A stretch of DNA of 58,790 nucleotides, taken from positions 1 through 58,790 of the forward strand of contig JALWFY010000029.1 of the NCBI GenBank assembly GCA_027013815.1. Direction: 5' to 3'. The stretch is from Desulfohalobiaceae bacterium. Its GTDB lineage: Bacteria; Desulfobacterota; Desulfovibrionia; Desulfovibrionales; Desulfothermaceae. Below the pieces are notes generated by a model. The model saw nothing but the letters and a program-made list of their open reading frames with translations, searched no databases and had not been told where the DNA came from. Below, piece by piece: positions 10,861-20,341 of the stretch (the stretch's first letter is position 1; the number at the start of each line of letters is the position of its first letter). The position numbers were made by a program, and so were the translations under genes.

Positions 10861-12063
10861 TTAAAGCCTCTCTATTAATCTTTGAGCTTCTATCCTAGAA
10901 ATTGCATCTACTTCAAGGATGTCTTCTATTGAAGAAATATTAACCCCTTTGTGCGCATCTAATACCATATTGTTTAACTTGATTATGTCCAAAAAAGAAA
11001 TCTTATTACTTAAAAATGCATCTACTGCAACTTCATTTGAACCATTTAATACAATTGGATAGCTCTCACCCATTTCAAGGGCCTTGGTGGCAAGACCAAG
11101 CATTGGAAAGGTCTCATTGTCTGGTGGATAGAAACTCAGTTTCCCTATGTTGCACAAATCCAGTTTCAAGTCCTTTAATGGCAACCTCTTAGGGAAATTA
11201 AGGGTATAGGCTATGGGGATAGCCATATCAGGAATCCCCATATGGGCAAATATTGACCCATCCTGAAATTCCACCATGGAATGCACTATACTCTCCCTAT
11301 GGATCACTACTGATATTTCATCTAAACTAGCACCATAAAGATAATGGGCCTCTATTACTTCTAACCCTTTATTCATCAAGGTGGCAGAATCTACTGTTAT
11401 CTTTGCTCCCATTGACCAATTGGGATGGGACAGGGCCATCTTGGGTGTAACGGTCTTTAAAAATTCCCTTTGTTTACCAAAAAAAGGCCCACCTGAGGCA
11501 GTTAAAATAATTTTCTCAACTCCCTCAAAGCCACGGGGATTCATTATTTGAAATATTGCATTGTGTTCAGAATCTATTGGAAGGATAGATGCATTAGACT
11601 TCTTGCAAACCCTTTTAATAATTGGTCCAGCCAAGACCAAAGATTCTTTATTGGCAAGTGCAACTACCTTGCTCTTTTCCAAACTACTTATAGTGGGGAT
11701 TAGGCCCGCTGCACCTGATTGTGCCTGGACCACTATATCCGCATCATCTAATGTGGCTATCTCTTTATATCCACTGATACCAACTAAGATTTCAGGGCTA
11801 TATCCATCAACCAAAAATCCCTTTAATTCTTCTACAAGTTCTTCATTTTTAACACAAAGATAAATGGGACGAAATTTATTTGCTTGCTGGGCAAGTTTAT
11901 ATACATTTTCTCCCCCAGCTAAAGCAATTATCTGAAAAATATCCTGGGCTTTCTCAATAACCCTTAAGGTGGTTTGGCCTATTGAGCCAGTAGAGCCTAA
12001 AATAGAAACCTTTCGCCTTAAAGGAAGGTTATATGCCTTATCTAATGAAGAAATATATTCCAT
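10861..12063 (-). CDS. dxr: 1-deoxy-D-xylulose 5-phosphate reductoisomerase
   Basis: A 400-residue NADPH enzyme that converts DXP to MEP, the committed step of non-mevalonate isoprenoid synthesis. The NADPH-binding start is KVSILGSTGSIGQTTLRVI. Metal and substrate residues are in LPIDSEHNAIFQ and ILTASGGPF, and the flexible active-site loop is in HPNWSMGAKITVDSATLMNKG. It supplies isoprenyl precursors for UppS, two genes upstream. About 12 residues precede the usual start; all lengths here fit the family. Confidence 0.97.
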   Translation of the reverse strand: MEYISSLDKAYNLPLRRKVSILGSTGSIGQTTLRVIEKAQDIFQIIALAGGENVYKLAQQANKFRPIYLCVKNEELVEELKGFLVDGYSPEILVGISGYKEIATLDDADIVVQAQSGAAGLIPTISSLEKSKVVALANKESLVLAGPIIKRVCKKSNASILPIDSEHNAIFQIMNPRGFEGVEKIILTASGGPFFGKQREFLKTVTPKMALSHPNWSMGAKITVDSATLMNKGLEVIEAHYLYGASLDEISVVIHRESIVHSMVEFQDGSIFAHMGIPDMAIPIAYTLNFPKRLPLKDLKLDLCNIGKLSFYPPDNETFPMLGLATKALEMGESYPIVLNGSNEVAVDAFLSNKISFLDIIKLNNMVLDAHKGVNISSIEDILEVDAISRIEAQRLIERL

Positions 12064-12087
12064 GGCTAGTAAAACACCTCTTGAGGA

Positions 12088-12984
12088 TTAAAAGAATGGA
12101 TTTAGTAGCTTAATTGTAATAAAATACAAGGGACAGACAAATAATAGGCTGTCTATCCTGTCTAAAATACCTCCATGACCTGGCAAGAGCGCACCTGAGT
12201 CCTTTACTTCTAAATACCGCTTTAAGGCCGACTCAAACAAGTCCCCCAGTTGAGCACCTAAATTCAATACAATGGCTAAGATCAAAAGGTTATACCATTT
12301 TGTATGTAGTACTATACTACCAAATAATAAAGTGAATACTAAACATCCCAAAAAACTACCAATAGACCCCATCCATGTCTTTTTAGGGCTCACCTTTATC
12401 CACAGTTTTGTACTCCCCCACCATGTACCAGCATAATAGGCACAGGTATCTGAGATAAAAGTTGCTCCAAGTACTAGGACTATTTCCCATCTACTAATGA
12501 ATTGAAAGAATTGGAGTACAAATGGAATATAAATAATTCCTAAAAACACCAATTGGAGGACCTGCCATGAGATCTTTTTTCCAAATCCATATGCAAACAA
12601 AAAGATCAAATTAATGATCCAAAAATAGATTATAACTAAATATTCAACAGGCAGTGGGGAAAAATTGTTAAACACCAAGGGAATGGATAAAATAATTCCT
12701 AGTATCTTTAAAAATAAAAGCCCATTTTCCCCATTAGATAGAGCGCCCCGTCCATAAGTGCGAGGATTAGGATTTTCTGAATGAACCATATGGGAGGGGT
12801 CTAAATCCTTTTCCAATCTAACTAGGTTTATTCCCTCAAATAGTGAGATAAACTCCCAGATTCCAAGGACACTTACAAAAAATATAAGCAATTGAAGTGA
12901 AAATCTCGATCCATATATTATAACCCAACAAAGTATTGGAAGTAAAACAAGACTGGTTATTATCCTCTTAATATGTGAACTCAT
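12088..12984 (-). CDS. cdsA: Phosphatidate cytidylyltransferase CdsA
   Basis: A 298-residue membrane enzyme with about eight segments that makes CDP-diacylglycerol from phosphatidate and CTP. The C-terminal family signature is present: LFESALKRYLEVKDSGALLP followed by GHGGILDRIDSLLF, which carries the metal-binding acidic residues. An odd feature is a hydrophilic insert at about residues 60-80 (DLDPSHMVHSENPNPRTYG) not usual in CdsA. It sits between uppS and dxr as in many proteobacteria. Confidence 0.95.
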   Translation of the reverse strand: MSSHIKRIITSLVLLPILCWVIIYGSRFSLQLLIFFVSVLGIWEFISLFEGINLVRLEKDLDPSHMVHSENPNPRTYGRGALSNGENGLLFLKILGIILSIPLVFNNFSPLPVEYLVIIYFWIINLIFLFAYGFGKKISWQVLQLVFLGIIYIPFVLQFFQFISRWEIVLVLGATFISDTCAYYAGTWWGSTKLWIKVSPKKTWMGSIGSFLGCLVFTLLFGSIVLHTKWYNLLILAIVLNLGAQLGDLFESALKRYLEVKDSGALLPGHGGILDRIDSLLFVCPLYFITIKLLNPFF

Positions 12985-13002
12985 GAAAAACCTTTCTGAT
13001 TT

Positions 13003-13707
13003 TTAGATCCCCCCAAATCTCCTATGCCTTTTAGAATAATCCTCAAGGGCCTTATGTAATTCCTGTTCATTAAAATCGGGCCAGAGCACAGGGGTAAAAT
13101 ACAGTTCTGAATATGCTGATTGAAATAATAGATAATTACTCAAGCGTAGCTCCCCACTGGTCCTGATTATCAAATCTGGGTCAGGTTGACCCTTTGTGTA
13201 TAAAAAGTCCTTAAATATATCTTCATCTAAATCCTCAGGAGAGATACCCTGTCTTATTATCCCTTTACATGCCTCTATTATTTCCTCTCTTCCAGAATAA
13301 TTCAACGCAAGATTTAAGACCATCTCCTTGCAATGTCTTGTCTTTTCTATGGTAAATTCCACGGCCTTTCTTGCAGCAAAAGGCAACTGACTATAATTTC
13401 CCAGTATGTTTAACCTAATAGATTGTTCAACTAAGGATTTATATTCTTTATTTAAAAAATTCACTAGTAGATCAAACAAAAATCTCACTTCATCCTTGGG
13501 ACGTTTCCAATTCTCTTTAGAAAAGGTATACAGGGTAAGATATTTTATATTTAGTTTTCTACACTCTTCAACTATTTTTTTTGCCACCTTAGTACCCTGT
13601 CTGTGTCCTTCATACCTCTTAAGTCCCCTTTTTTTTGCCCAGCGTCCATTACCATCCATTATAATAGCAAGATGAATTAGTGGTGGCTCATGATTTTGTT
13701 CGCTCAT
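13003..13707 (-). CDS. uppS: Undecaprenyl diphosphate synthase (isoprenyl transferase)
   Basis: A cis-prenyltransferase that elongates farnesyl diphosphate to the C55 carrier lipid for wall and O-antigen assembly. The catalytic Asp and phosphate loop are in IIMDGNGRWAKKRGLKRYEGH. RTSGELRLSNYLLFQSAYSE near the C-terminus is the second substrate motif. I prefer the ATG at 13707 (MSEQNHEPP) because TAGGG stands seven bases before it; the ATG at 13722 lies directly against the AAAGG. About 155 bases of AT-rich repeat separate it from frr. Confidence 0.95.
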   Translation of the reverse strand: MSEQNHEPPLIHLAIIMDGNGRWAKKRGLKRYEGHRQGTKVAKKIVEECRKLNIKYLTLYTFSKENWKRPKDEVRFLFDLLVNFLNKEYKSLVEQSIRLNILGNYSQLPFAARKAVEFTIEKTRHCKEMVLNLALNYSGREEIIEACKGIIRQGISPEDLDEDIFKDFLYTKGQPDPDLIIRTSGELRLSNYLLFQSAYSELYFTPVLWPDFNEQELHKALEDYSKRHRRFGGI

Positions 13708-13735
13708 AACAATCCCTATCATCCTTTAAAGAAAA

Positions 13736-13838
13736 AAATTATGGATTTTAAATTTTGTATGTTGGATTGATACTTATCAGTTTCGGCTTTAATTCCTAAA
13801 TCCAAAATTCAAAATCCATAGTTCAAAATTTTTTCAGT
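13736..13838. repeat. AT-rich inverted repeat (ATTATGGATTTTAAATTTT family)
   Basis: AAAATTATGGATTTTAAATT with TATGTTGGATT (13737-13768) is followed about 30 bases later by its near-complement, AAATCCAAAATTCAAAATCC and ATAGTTCAAAATT, ending TTTTTTCAG. The same pattern occurs at 19956-20108, and parts of it at 29836-29870 and 54769-54805. It fills the frr-uppS gap. Confidence 0.75.
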
Positions 13839-13863
13839 AGATACATTAGCTTAGGCCTTGAAA

Positions 13864-14418
13864 TTATATTTCCATAATCTCTTTTTCTTTTTCATTAAAG
13901 AGTTCTTCTGCTTTTTTAATATATTTATCTGTAATCTTCTGTATCTCTTCCTGTCCAGAAAACAAATCGTCCTCTGTTATTTCCTTATTGTTCTTCATCT
14001 TTTTTAGGGTCTCATTGCCCTCTCTTCTTATATTCCTGATAGCGATCTTTGCGTCTTCTGTGTACTTTTTTGCCACCTTGACTAGTTCCTTTCTCCTCTC
14101 TTCAGTAAGTGGGGGAATATTTATCCTGATCATCTTTCCATCATTTATTGGTGTAAGTCCCAAATCAGATTTCATAATCCCCTTTTCCACATCTGATATT
14201 GAATTCCTGTCCCAGGGCTGTATAGCAATGGTCCTACTATCAGGAATGGAAATAGATGCCACTTGTTTTAGTGGTGTAGGAGTATTATAATAATCGATCA
14301 AAATATCCTCAACTAATGAGGCTGAAGCCCTTCCAGTGCGAAGTTTATTAAAATCTTTTAATAATTTTTCGCAGGCCTTTTTCATCTTATTTTCGCACTC
14401 TTTAAATACCTTTTCCAT
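13864..14418 (-). CDS. frr: Ribosome recycling factor
   Basis: A 184-residue three-helix-bundle protein that, with EF-G, splits the post-termination ribosome. It shows the family core: [32 protein letters not shown], then [18 protein letters not shown]. The ATG at 14418 overlaps the TGA of pyrH (TGATG) and is preceded by AAAGGAGG with ideal spacing, so I prefer it to the GTG one codon earlier. Coupled to pyrH. Confidence 0.97.
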   Translation of the reverse strand: MEKVFKECENKMKKACEKLLKDFNKLRTGRASASLVEDILIDYYNTPTPLKQVASISIPDSRTIAIQPWDRNSISDVEKGIMKSDLGLTPINDGKMIRINIPPLTEERRKELVKVAKKYTEDAKIAIRNIRREGNETLKKMKNNKEITEDDLFSGQEEIQKITDKYIKKAEELFNEKEKEIMEI

Positions 14419-15140
14419 CACACACCTCCTTTAACCAGAGTACCCACATTATCGCCCATAACTACCCTTTTAATGTTGTGCCTTGTGAGAAGATTGAATA
14501 CCACAATAGGTAGGCCATTGTCCATACATAAAGATATGGCTGCAGAATCCATTACCTTGAGTCCTTTTTTTAAGACATCTATGTATAATATTTCAGAAAA
14601 TCTCTGTGCAGAACTGTCTTTTTCTGGGTCTTTATCATAAACCCCATCCACACGGGTGGCCTTTAATAAAACGTCTGTTTTCAATTCCATGGCCCTTAAA
14701 GCTGCTGCAGTATCAGTGGTAAAATACGGATTTCCTGTGCCAGCAGCGCATATAACTATCCTCTTTTTTTCCAGATGCCTAAGCGCCCTTCTCCTGATAT
14801 ATGGCTCAGCTACTTCCTGCATCCTGATTGCGGTCATAAGTCTTGTTGGAAGCCCAAGGCTCTCTAATCTATCCTGGAGTGCAAGCCCATTCATAACTGT
14901 GGCCAACATACCCATATAATCCGCCTGTGCCCTATCCATCCCCTTTGCAGAAGAAGATACCCCCCTAAAAATATTTCCACCACCAATTACAAGGGCTACC
15001 TCAACGCCCAATCTTGCCACCTCAGCTATGTCCTGGGAAATATTATCAATAGAGGTTATGTCTATGCCATATTTGTTTTCTCCTGCCAGGGCCTCTCCGC
15101 TAAGTTTTAATAACACCCTTTTGTATCTTATTTTCTCCAT
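14418..15140 (-). CDS. pyrH: UMP kinase PyrH
   Basis: A 240-residue amino-acid-kinase-fold enzyme that phosphorylates UMP to UDP and feeds all pyrimidine nucleotides. Motifs are [13 protein letters not shown] at the start, [11 protein letters not shown] for nucleotide binding, [16 protein letters not shown], and [17 protein letters not shown]. The usual location between tsf and frr is kept. An intrinsic terminator in front of it (15163-15189) separates it partly from rpsB-tsf. Confidence 0.97.
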   Translation of the reverse strand: MEKIRYKRVLLKLSGEALAGENKYGIDITSIDNISQDIAEVARLGVEVALVIGGGNIFRGVSSSAKGMDRAQADYMGMLATVMNGLALQDRLESLGLPTRLMTAIRMQEVAEPYIRRRALRHLEKKRIVICAAGTGNPYFTTDTAAALRAMELKTDVLLKATRVDGVYDKDPEKDSSAQRFSEILYIDVLKKGLKVMDSAAISLCMDNGLPIVVFNLLTRHNIKRVVMGDNVGTLVKGGV

Positions 15141-15158
15141 GATTCGCTCCTTTTTTTA

Positions 15159-15189
15159 CAAAAAAAAAAGGGCCTTACGGCCCTTTTTC
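15159..15189 (-). terminator. Intrinsic terminator between tsf and pyrH
   Basis: AAAAGGGCC and GGCCCTTTT pair around TTAC, with a run of T on the minus strand after the stem. It overlaps the last bases of tsf. It may lower the level of pyrH-frr and downstream genes relative to the abundant rpsB-tsf message. Confidence 0.8.
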
Positions 15190-15791
15190 TATCCAATGTC
15201 CTCCCCAACCTCAAATCGCACAAACCTTCTAATCACTATCTTTTCCCCTAACACAGAGACCAATTCATTCAACAGGTCCTGAATGGTTATGGAATCGTCC
15301 CTAATATAGGGTTGCTCTAATAGACAGACCTCTTTGTAAAACTTTTTTAATTTTCCCTCTACTATCCTTGGAATAATATTCTCAGGCTTGCCCTCAGACT
15401 TTGCCTGATTGGAGTAAATCTCTTTTTCCTTTTCCAATACCTCTTCTGGAACATCCTCTGAAGAGACATATGCTGGATTTGCAGCAGCTATCTGCATGGC
15501 AACATTTTTGGCAAATTCTTGAAATTTATCACTCTTGGCAACAAAATCTGTTTCACAGTTGATTTCAACTAATACACCGATCTTTCCGTTCATATGGATA
15601 TATGACCCCACCATACCTTCTGATGCAGTCTTGCCTGCCCTTTTTTGGGCCTTTGAAATCCCCTTTTCCCTAAGCCAGGCCACTGCCTTTTCTTCATCTC
15701 CTGAAGAGGCCTCCAGGGCCTTTTTACAATCCATCATACCTGCCCCGGTCTTGTCCCTAAGTTGTTTCACCATCTTAGCTGTTATCTTCAT
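15189..15791 (-). CDS. tsf: Elongation factor Ts
   Basis: A 200-residue guanine-nucleotide exchange factor for EF-Tu. The N-terminal UBA-like module ([33 protein letters not shown]) and the core [11 protein letters not shown] motif with NCETD are present. It is about 80 residues shorter than the E. coli protein because it has only one core subdomain, as in several other bacterial groups. The start overlaps the end of rpsB by 17 bases. Confidence 0.96.
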   Translation of the reverse strand: MKITAKMVKQLRDKTGAGMMDCKKALEASSGDEEKAVAWLREKGISKAQKRAGKTASEGMVGSYIHMNGKIGVLVEINCETDFVAKSDKFQEFAKNVAMQIAAANPAYVSSEDVPEEVLEKEKEIYSNQAKSEGKPENIIPRIVEGKLKKFYKEVCLLEQPYIRDDSITIQDLLNELVSVLGEKIVIRRFVRFEVGEDIG

Positions 15792-16584
15792 CTTTTTCTC
15801 CCTCCACTTGAGTTTCTTCTTTATTTCCCTCTAATGTCTCCTCCACCTCCCCTTGATTTTCATCTAAGTCCTGCTTTTCTTTCACTTCTTCTTCCTCTTT
15901 CCTCCTTGCAGAACCTTCTATACAAGCATCTGCAATCTTAGAGGTAAAGAGCTTAATGGCCCTAATAGCATCATCATTTCCTGGAATTATATAGTCAATT
16001 ACATCTGGGTCACAATTGGTATCTGTAATAGCCACAATTGGTATTCCCAGTTTATTAAATTCCTTAACTGCGTTCTCTTCTTTTTTTGGATCAACTATAA
16101 ATCCTACTTGAGGATACTCTTCCATATCCCTAATACCACCAAGGGCATTTTGTAATTTTTTTAACTTTCTCTCCATCCTGATGATCTCTTTTTTAGGGAA
16201 CCTGTTTATACTTCCATCCTCAAACATCTCCTCCAGCTCTTTCATCTTTTCAATGCGCTGTTTTATGGTCTTAAAATTTGTAAGGGTCCCCCCGAGCCAA
16301 CGATGCACCACATAAAACATATTGCACCGCTCTGCCTCTTCCCTTACTATGTCTTGGGCCTGTCTTTTTGTCCCAACAAAAAGGACCTTACCACCATTTG
16401 CAACCACATCTGACACAAATTCATAGGCACGGTCAAACAAAGGTATGGTCTTTTGTAAGTCAATAATATGTATTCCCTTTCTGGCTCCAAATATAAAGGG
16501 TTTCATCTTGGGATTCCATCGTCTGGTCTGATGACCAAAATGCACACCTGATTCTAGCATCTCCTTCATGGTTATTCTTGGCAT
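15775..16584 (-). CDS. rpsB: 30S ribosomal protein S2
   Basis: A 269-residue protein of the small subunit, needed for binding S1 and initiator complexes. Family motifs: [21 protein letters not shown] near the start, HIIDLQKT, and [14 protein letters not shown]. The start at 16584 (MPRITMKE) is chosen because AAAGGAGG lies four bases before it; the upstream ATG at 16611 has none. The last 40 residues form a Glu/Lys-rich acidic tail ([15 protein letters not shown]...), longer than in E. coli and probably disordered. Confidence 0.96.
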   Translation of the reverse strand: MPRITMKEMLESGVHFGHQTRRWNPKMKPFIFGARKGIHIIDLQKTIPLFDRAYEFVSDVVANGGKVLFVGTKRQAQDIVREEAERCNMFYVVHRWLGGTLTNFKTIKQRIEKMKELEEMFEDGSINRFPKKEIIRMERKLKKLQNALGGIRDMEEYPQVGFIVDPKKEENAVKEFNKLGIPIVAITDTNCDPDVIDYIIPGNDDAIRAIKLFTSKIADACIEGSARRKEEEEVKEKQDLDENQGEVEETLEGNKEETQVEGEKDEDNS

Positions 16585-16763
16585 AATACCTCCTTTGGGT
16601 TTTTCCTCCACCCTGGCAAGCTATGTGCCCATCTTAAAACCCTCATAAGACGGGACCCAAAGTCCTGGCCTAGGTGTGTGGGATTGAAATGAAAAACAAA
16701 ATTATCTAAACTAAAAAAAAATAGTTTGCAAGCCAAAATTCTGGCTAAATCTCAAGAACTATA

Positions 16764-17513
16764 TCACTCCTCTTGTACTACTTTGTTTATTAGGGTTCCA
16801 AGCCCTTCTATTTCCACATGTACCTCGTCACCTGGGACCAACTCACCTACCCCAGGCGGAGTACCAGTCAAAATCACATCACCAGGCATTAAGGTCATTA
16901 TCTGGGAGATATAACTCAATAATTCATAAGGGTTTATTATCATATCAGAGGTCCTACCCTCTTGTTTTAGCTCCCCATTTACCTTTGTCTGGATCAATAG
17001 GTCATCCATTTCCTTGAACTCAGTCTCTATCCAAGGTCCCACTGGACAAAAGGTATCAAACCCCTTTGCCCTGGTAAACTGAGAATCCTTTTGCTGAAGA
17101 TCCCTTGCTGTCACATCATTTGCACAGGTAAAACCAAATATATGCTTTGGAGCATCCTCCACTGAAATATTTTTCCCTTGTTTTCCAATTACAACTGCCA
17201 ACTCCCCTTCATAGTGCACATTTTTTGACATCTTGGGGTACATAATATTCTCTCCTGTGCCAATTACAGAGGAAGGGGGTTTTAAGAACAACATTGGCTC
17301 CTCAGGTATCTCCATTCCAAGTTCCTTTGCATGGGCATTGTAATTTAACCCTATACAAATTATTTTTGTTGGAACAACAAGGGGCAGTAGTTGTAAATCT
17401 TTTAGGGGTATAGGCCCATATTTTTTTAAACCCTTGTCTAGGGGATATACTTGATTTTCTGAAATTGCTCCATAAAAAGACTTGCCTTGACAATATGCCC
17501 TAATTAATTTCAT
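16764..17513 (-). CDS. Fumarylacetoacetate hydrolase family protein
   Basis: A 249-residue metal-dependent hydrolase/decarboxylase. The catalytic domain begins at about residue 50: KIICIGLNYNAHAKELG, then metal ligands in HYEGELAVVIG and CANDVTARDLQ, and TGTPPGVG near the end. The short N-terminal region (VYPLDKG) is of the DUF2437 type. Members include acylpyruvases, oxaloacetate decarboxylases and hydrolases of aromatic breakdown; I cannot assign a substrate. It is 27 bases downstream of the RNase J gene and is probably co-transcribed. Confidence 0.85.
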   Translation of the reverse strand: MKLIRAYCQGKSFYGAISENQVYPLDKGLKKYGPIPLKDLQLLPLVVPTKIICIGLNYNAHAKELGMEIPEEPMLFLKPPSSVIGTGENIMYPKMSKNVHYEGELAVVIGKQGKNISVEDAPKHIFGFTCANDVTARDLQQKDSQFTRAKGFDTFCPVGPWIETEFKEMDDLLIQTKVNGELKQEGRTSDMIINPYELLSYISQIMTLMPGDVILTGTPPGVGELVPGDEVHVEIEGLGTLINKVVQEE

Positions 17514-17540
17514 GATATCTTCCTTTAAATTAAAAACTAA

Positions 17541-19205
17541 TTAAACTCCAATAATTACAGGGATCACCACAGGATCTCTCTCCAATGTCCGCCTAAAGTA
17601 TCTCCTCAAAGAATTCTTTACCTTTTTCTTTAGACTCGACTTAGAGATCTTTCCTGTTTTTTCATATATGTCTAACACGATCTCCTCTGCCTCTTCTAAG
17701 ATATAAGAATATTCCTGTTCAAATATAAAACCCTTTGACTGAAGTTTAGGTCCAATTAATATCTCCCCTGTCCCATTGTCCAGCACCATAATTAATATAA
17801 CCAATCCTTCGTCTGCCAAGAGCTGTCTTTCTTTTAAAATAGTTGTGCCAACGTCCCCAACACCTTTGCCATCCACCAGCACAACATTTGCAGGAAAACT
17901 CTCTTCAAACCTTATCCCGTGCTTTAAAAAAGTAATTGGATTCCCGTCTTCAATCACCAGTGCCCTTTCTGGGGCCACCCCACACTCTATAGCCAGATTT
18001 TTGTGCTTTACAAGGTGTCTGTATTCCCCATGGATAGGTATAAAGAACTTTGGATTCACAGTCTTTAACATGAGTTTGAGCTCTTCTTTGTGCGCATGGC
18101 CAGAGGCATGTACATCTTGTACTTTTTCATATAATACCTCTGCACCTAATTTATACAATTTATTTATAACAGAGGTAATTGCCTTGGTGTTACCTGGGAT
18201 AAACCTAGAAGACATAATAACTGTATCACCTGAATGGATCCTCAAATGTCTATGGCTACCTTCAGCAAGCCTTGTAAGTGCACTCATTGGCTCGCCTTGA
18301 GACCCGGTAACTAAGAGTACCACTTCCTCGTCCTTTAAGGAATTTAACTCTTCCAAAGGACACAGATAATCTTCATCTAGTTTTAATAACCCCAACCTCC
18401 TGGCTATTTCAACATTGGAAACCAAGCTCCTTCCACTAATTGCCATCTTCCTGTTTAGGCTCTTTGTTAACTCAAATATCTCTTGAATCCTCTGTATATG
18501 ACTAGAAAAAAGGGTGATCAATATCCTGCCCTTGGCAATTTGAAAGATCTTCTCCAAAGAAGCCATGACCTCCCTCTCAGTCAGGGCAAACCCTTCTAAT
18601 TCCACATTTGTGGAATCTGACAACAACAAGATCACCCCATCTTTTGAGAAATCCCCAATCCCTTGGAGATCTGTCTTATGCCCACCCAATGGGTTTCTGT
18701 CTATTTTAAAGTCACCAGAGTGCACTATCTTTCCAACAGGGGTCTCAATACCCAGTGCATATCCTTGGATAATAGAATGACATACAGGAAAGAACTGAAA
18801 CCTTAAGTCTCCAATCTCTACTCTATCCCTTGGAAGGATTTGATTTAATTTGAGATTTCTTGCATCAGAAAGATTATAATCCTTTATTTTATTTTCAACT
18901 AGTGCCAGAGTAAATGTGGAACCATATATTGGTACATCTATGTCCTTCATAAGCCAGGGGAGTGCGCCTATGTGGTCCTCGTGTCCATGGGTCAACACTA
19001 TGCCTTTTAATTTATCCCTTTTGGACAAAATAAAATCAAGCCTTGGTATCACCACATCAACGCCATAATGAAAGGTATCAGGAAACATAAGTCCACAATC
19101 TATCAAAACACCTGTTTCCTCTGTCTCTAAATAAAGACAATTTATTCCTATCTCTCCTAAACCTCCTATAGGATATATTGTTACCCTCTCTTTTTCATTA
19201 CCCAT
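17541..19205 (-). CDS. rnj: Ribonuclease J
   Basis: A 554-residue beta-CASP metallo-beta-lactamase RNase with 5'-3' exonuclease and endonuclease activity. Seen: the N-terminal fold (GGLGEIGINC, DCGLMFPD), zinc motif LTHGHEDHIGALPW, HSGDFKID, LLLSDSTNVE, then beta-CASP motifs (SGRSL, VTGSQGEP, SGHAHKEELKLML) and FIPIHGEYRHL. The C-terminal domain is of normal length. It overlaps the end of plsC by 25 bases. Such enzymes replace or supplement RNase E in mRNA decay in many bacteria, which is relevant to the many stable hairpins in this window's gaps. Confidence 0.95.
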   Translation of the reverse strand: MGNEKERVTIYPIGGLGEIGINCLYLETEETGVLIDCGLMFPDTFHYGVDVVIPRLDFILSKRDKLKGIVLTHGHEDHIGALPWLMKDIDVPIYGSTFTLALVENKIKDYNLSDARNLKLNQILPRDRVEIGDLRFQFFPVCHSIIQGYALGIETPVGKIVHSGDFKIDRNPLGGHKTDLQGIGDFSKDGVILLLSDSTNVELEGFALTEREVMASLEKIFQIAKGRILITLFSSHIQRIQEIFELTKSLNRKMAISGRSLVSNVEIARRLGLLKLDEDYLCPLEELNSLKDEEVVLLVTGSQGEPMSALTRLAEGSHRHLRIHSGDTVIMSSRFIPGNTKAITSVINKLYKLGAEVLYEKVQDVHASGHAHKEELKLMLKTVNPKFFIPIHGEYRHLVKHKNLAIECGVAPERALVIEDGNPITFLKHGIRFEESFPANVVLVDGKGVGDVGTTILKERQLLADEGLVILIMVLDNGTGEILIGPKLQSKGFIFEQEYSYILEEAEEIVLDIYEKTGKISKSSLKKKVKNSLRRYFRRTLERDPVVIPVIIGV

Positions 19206-19936
19206 TTAACTAACTCCAAATATTTTTGTTGCATATATTCCCTTGTACGTTTTTTTAGCTCCTCTCTTTTCTTAATATTACATTCCTTTGGCCATGAAAG
19301 AGGAGGAAATGATCTAATATACACCTTTCTGGGCCTCACCCAAATAGACCCTCTAGGGAGACATTCATTGCTACCATATATTATAACAGGGACCATCTCC
19401 AATCCCAGTTTAATTGCAAGTATAAACGCCCCTGTTTGAAATTCTTGTAGATTCATTGATTTTGTGTTTCTAGTGCCCTCAGGGAATAAGAGCACTGACT
19501 CCCCTTGTTTTAATCTTTCCACTGCGTGATTTAAGTCTTTAAGTGCCTTTCTCATATTGTCCCGATGGATAGGTATGTGCCCAGCACAGAGCATTCCCCG
19601 TCCAAACAAGGGGATCTTAAATAGGGTATGTTTTGCCACAAATCTAGGAGCATGCCCTTTAAATATGCTCATGATTATTGGAACATCTAGGTGGGAGAGG
19701 TGATTTGATACAAATACATAACACTTGTCTTTGTCTAAAGGGGAGAGGTCTGCGTCTATTTTTATACCTGATCCCCAAACAATGGACCTTGCCCACAAAT
19801 ACTCAATTTTTTTAATTAATGGGCTCTTTTTTGAAAATAGACTCACAATAATCACCAAAGACGAACATACTATACTTGAAAAAATAACCGTTGGAATAAA
19901 GATTAAATTCCTAAGGATATATGAGACTCTGTACAT
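19181..19936 (-). CDS. plsC: 1-acyl-sn-glycerol-3-phosphate acyltransferase (PlsC family)
   Basis: A 251-residue membrane-bound acyltransferase making phosphatidate, the substrate of CdsA. An N-terminal membrane segment (FIPTVIFSSIVCSSLVII) is followed by the catalytic motif VSNHLSHLDVP (NHxxxxD), substrate motifs GRGMLCAGHIPIHRD and LFPEGTRNT, and VPVIIYG. The order and spacing fit the family. It overlaps rnj and may be co-transcribed with it. Confidence 0.92.
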   Translation of the reverse strand: MYRVSYILRNLIFIPTVIFSSIVCSSLVIIVSLFSKKSPLIKKIEYLWARSIVWGSGIKIDADLSPLDKDKCYVFVSNHLSHLDVPIIMSIFKGHAPRFVAKHTLFKIPLFGRGMLCAGHIPIHRDNMRKALKDLNHAVERLKQGESVLLFPEGTRNTKSMNLQEFQTGAFILAIKLGLEMVPVIIYGSNECLPRGSIWVRPRKVYIRSFPPLSWPKECNIKKREELKKRTREYMQQKYLELVKWVMKKRG

Positions 19937-19955
19937 GAAATCTGCTCTTATGCTT

Positions 19956-20108
19956 AAAAAATTTTGGATTTTAAATTTTAGATGTTGGATTAATATTCAT
20001 TTTACTGTGAATTGTGAGCAGTGAACTGTCAATGTTTTATACACCTATTCTACCTTGAACATAGAACATAATTTAAAATCCATAATCCAAAATTCAAAAC
20101 CTTTTCAG
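19956..20108. repeat. AT-rich inverted repeat, second copy
   Basis: AATTTTGGATTTTAAATTTT with GATGTTGGATTAATATTCA (from 19959) is answered about 85 bases later by AAAATCCATAATCCAAAATT and CAAAACCTTTTCAG. The layout and the TTTTCAG end match the copy at 13736. The inner part contains GTGAATTGTGAGCAGTGAACTG. It lies directly upstream of hairpin element copy B. Confidence 0.75.
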
Positions 20109-20149
20109 ATCGAGCCTTATAACAGGGTTTACAGTTTGCCTTTGACCTT

Positions 20150-20263
20150 AAAGTGAAGCTCTGCTTCACTTTATAGTGGCCTTTCAGGCCATTTTTAATA
20201 AGGAATAAATCCTTATAATAGGCGTAAGACCTTAGAAGTGGAACTCCGTTCCACTTCTAAGGT
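20150..20263. repeat. Multi-hairpin element, copy B (plsC-dedA gap)
   Basis: In order: AAAGTGAAGC/GCTTCACTTT with a TCT loop (20150-20172); ATAG; TGGCCT/AGGCCA with a TTC loop (20177-20191); ATAAGGA/TCCTTAT (20198-20216); GCGTAAG (20222-20228); and a perfect 16-bp stem, ACCTTAGAAGTGGAAC with its complement and a TCC loop (20229-20263). It has the same orientation as copy A. It lies between the 5' ends of no gene: both neighbours are on the minus strand, so it would be transcribed if dedA and plsC share a message. Confidence 0.85.
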
Positions 20264-20341
20264 TGAAAGGTACTTATTTTTTACTAAAAATGCAACTCAA
20301 ATAACCCCTCATCAGTCCATAGGAAGCAAAAAAACAATCTA

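Noticed and set aside
15189-15791. Truncated tsf
   Set aside because: The 200-residue form with a single core subdomain is normal in several bacterial groups.
20150-20263. CRISPR array
   Set aside because: Stems and spacers are both repeated between copies, there are at most three stems per site, and spacers are not unique; no cas genes are near.
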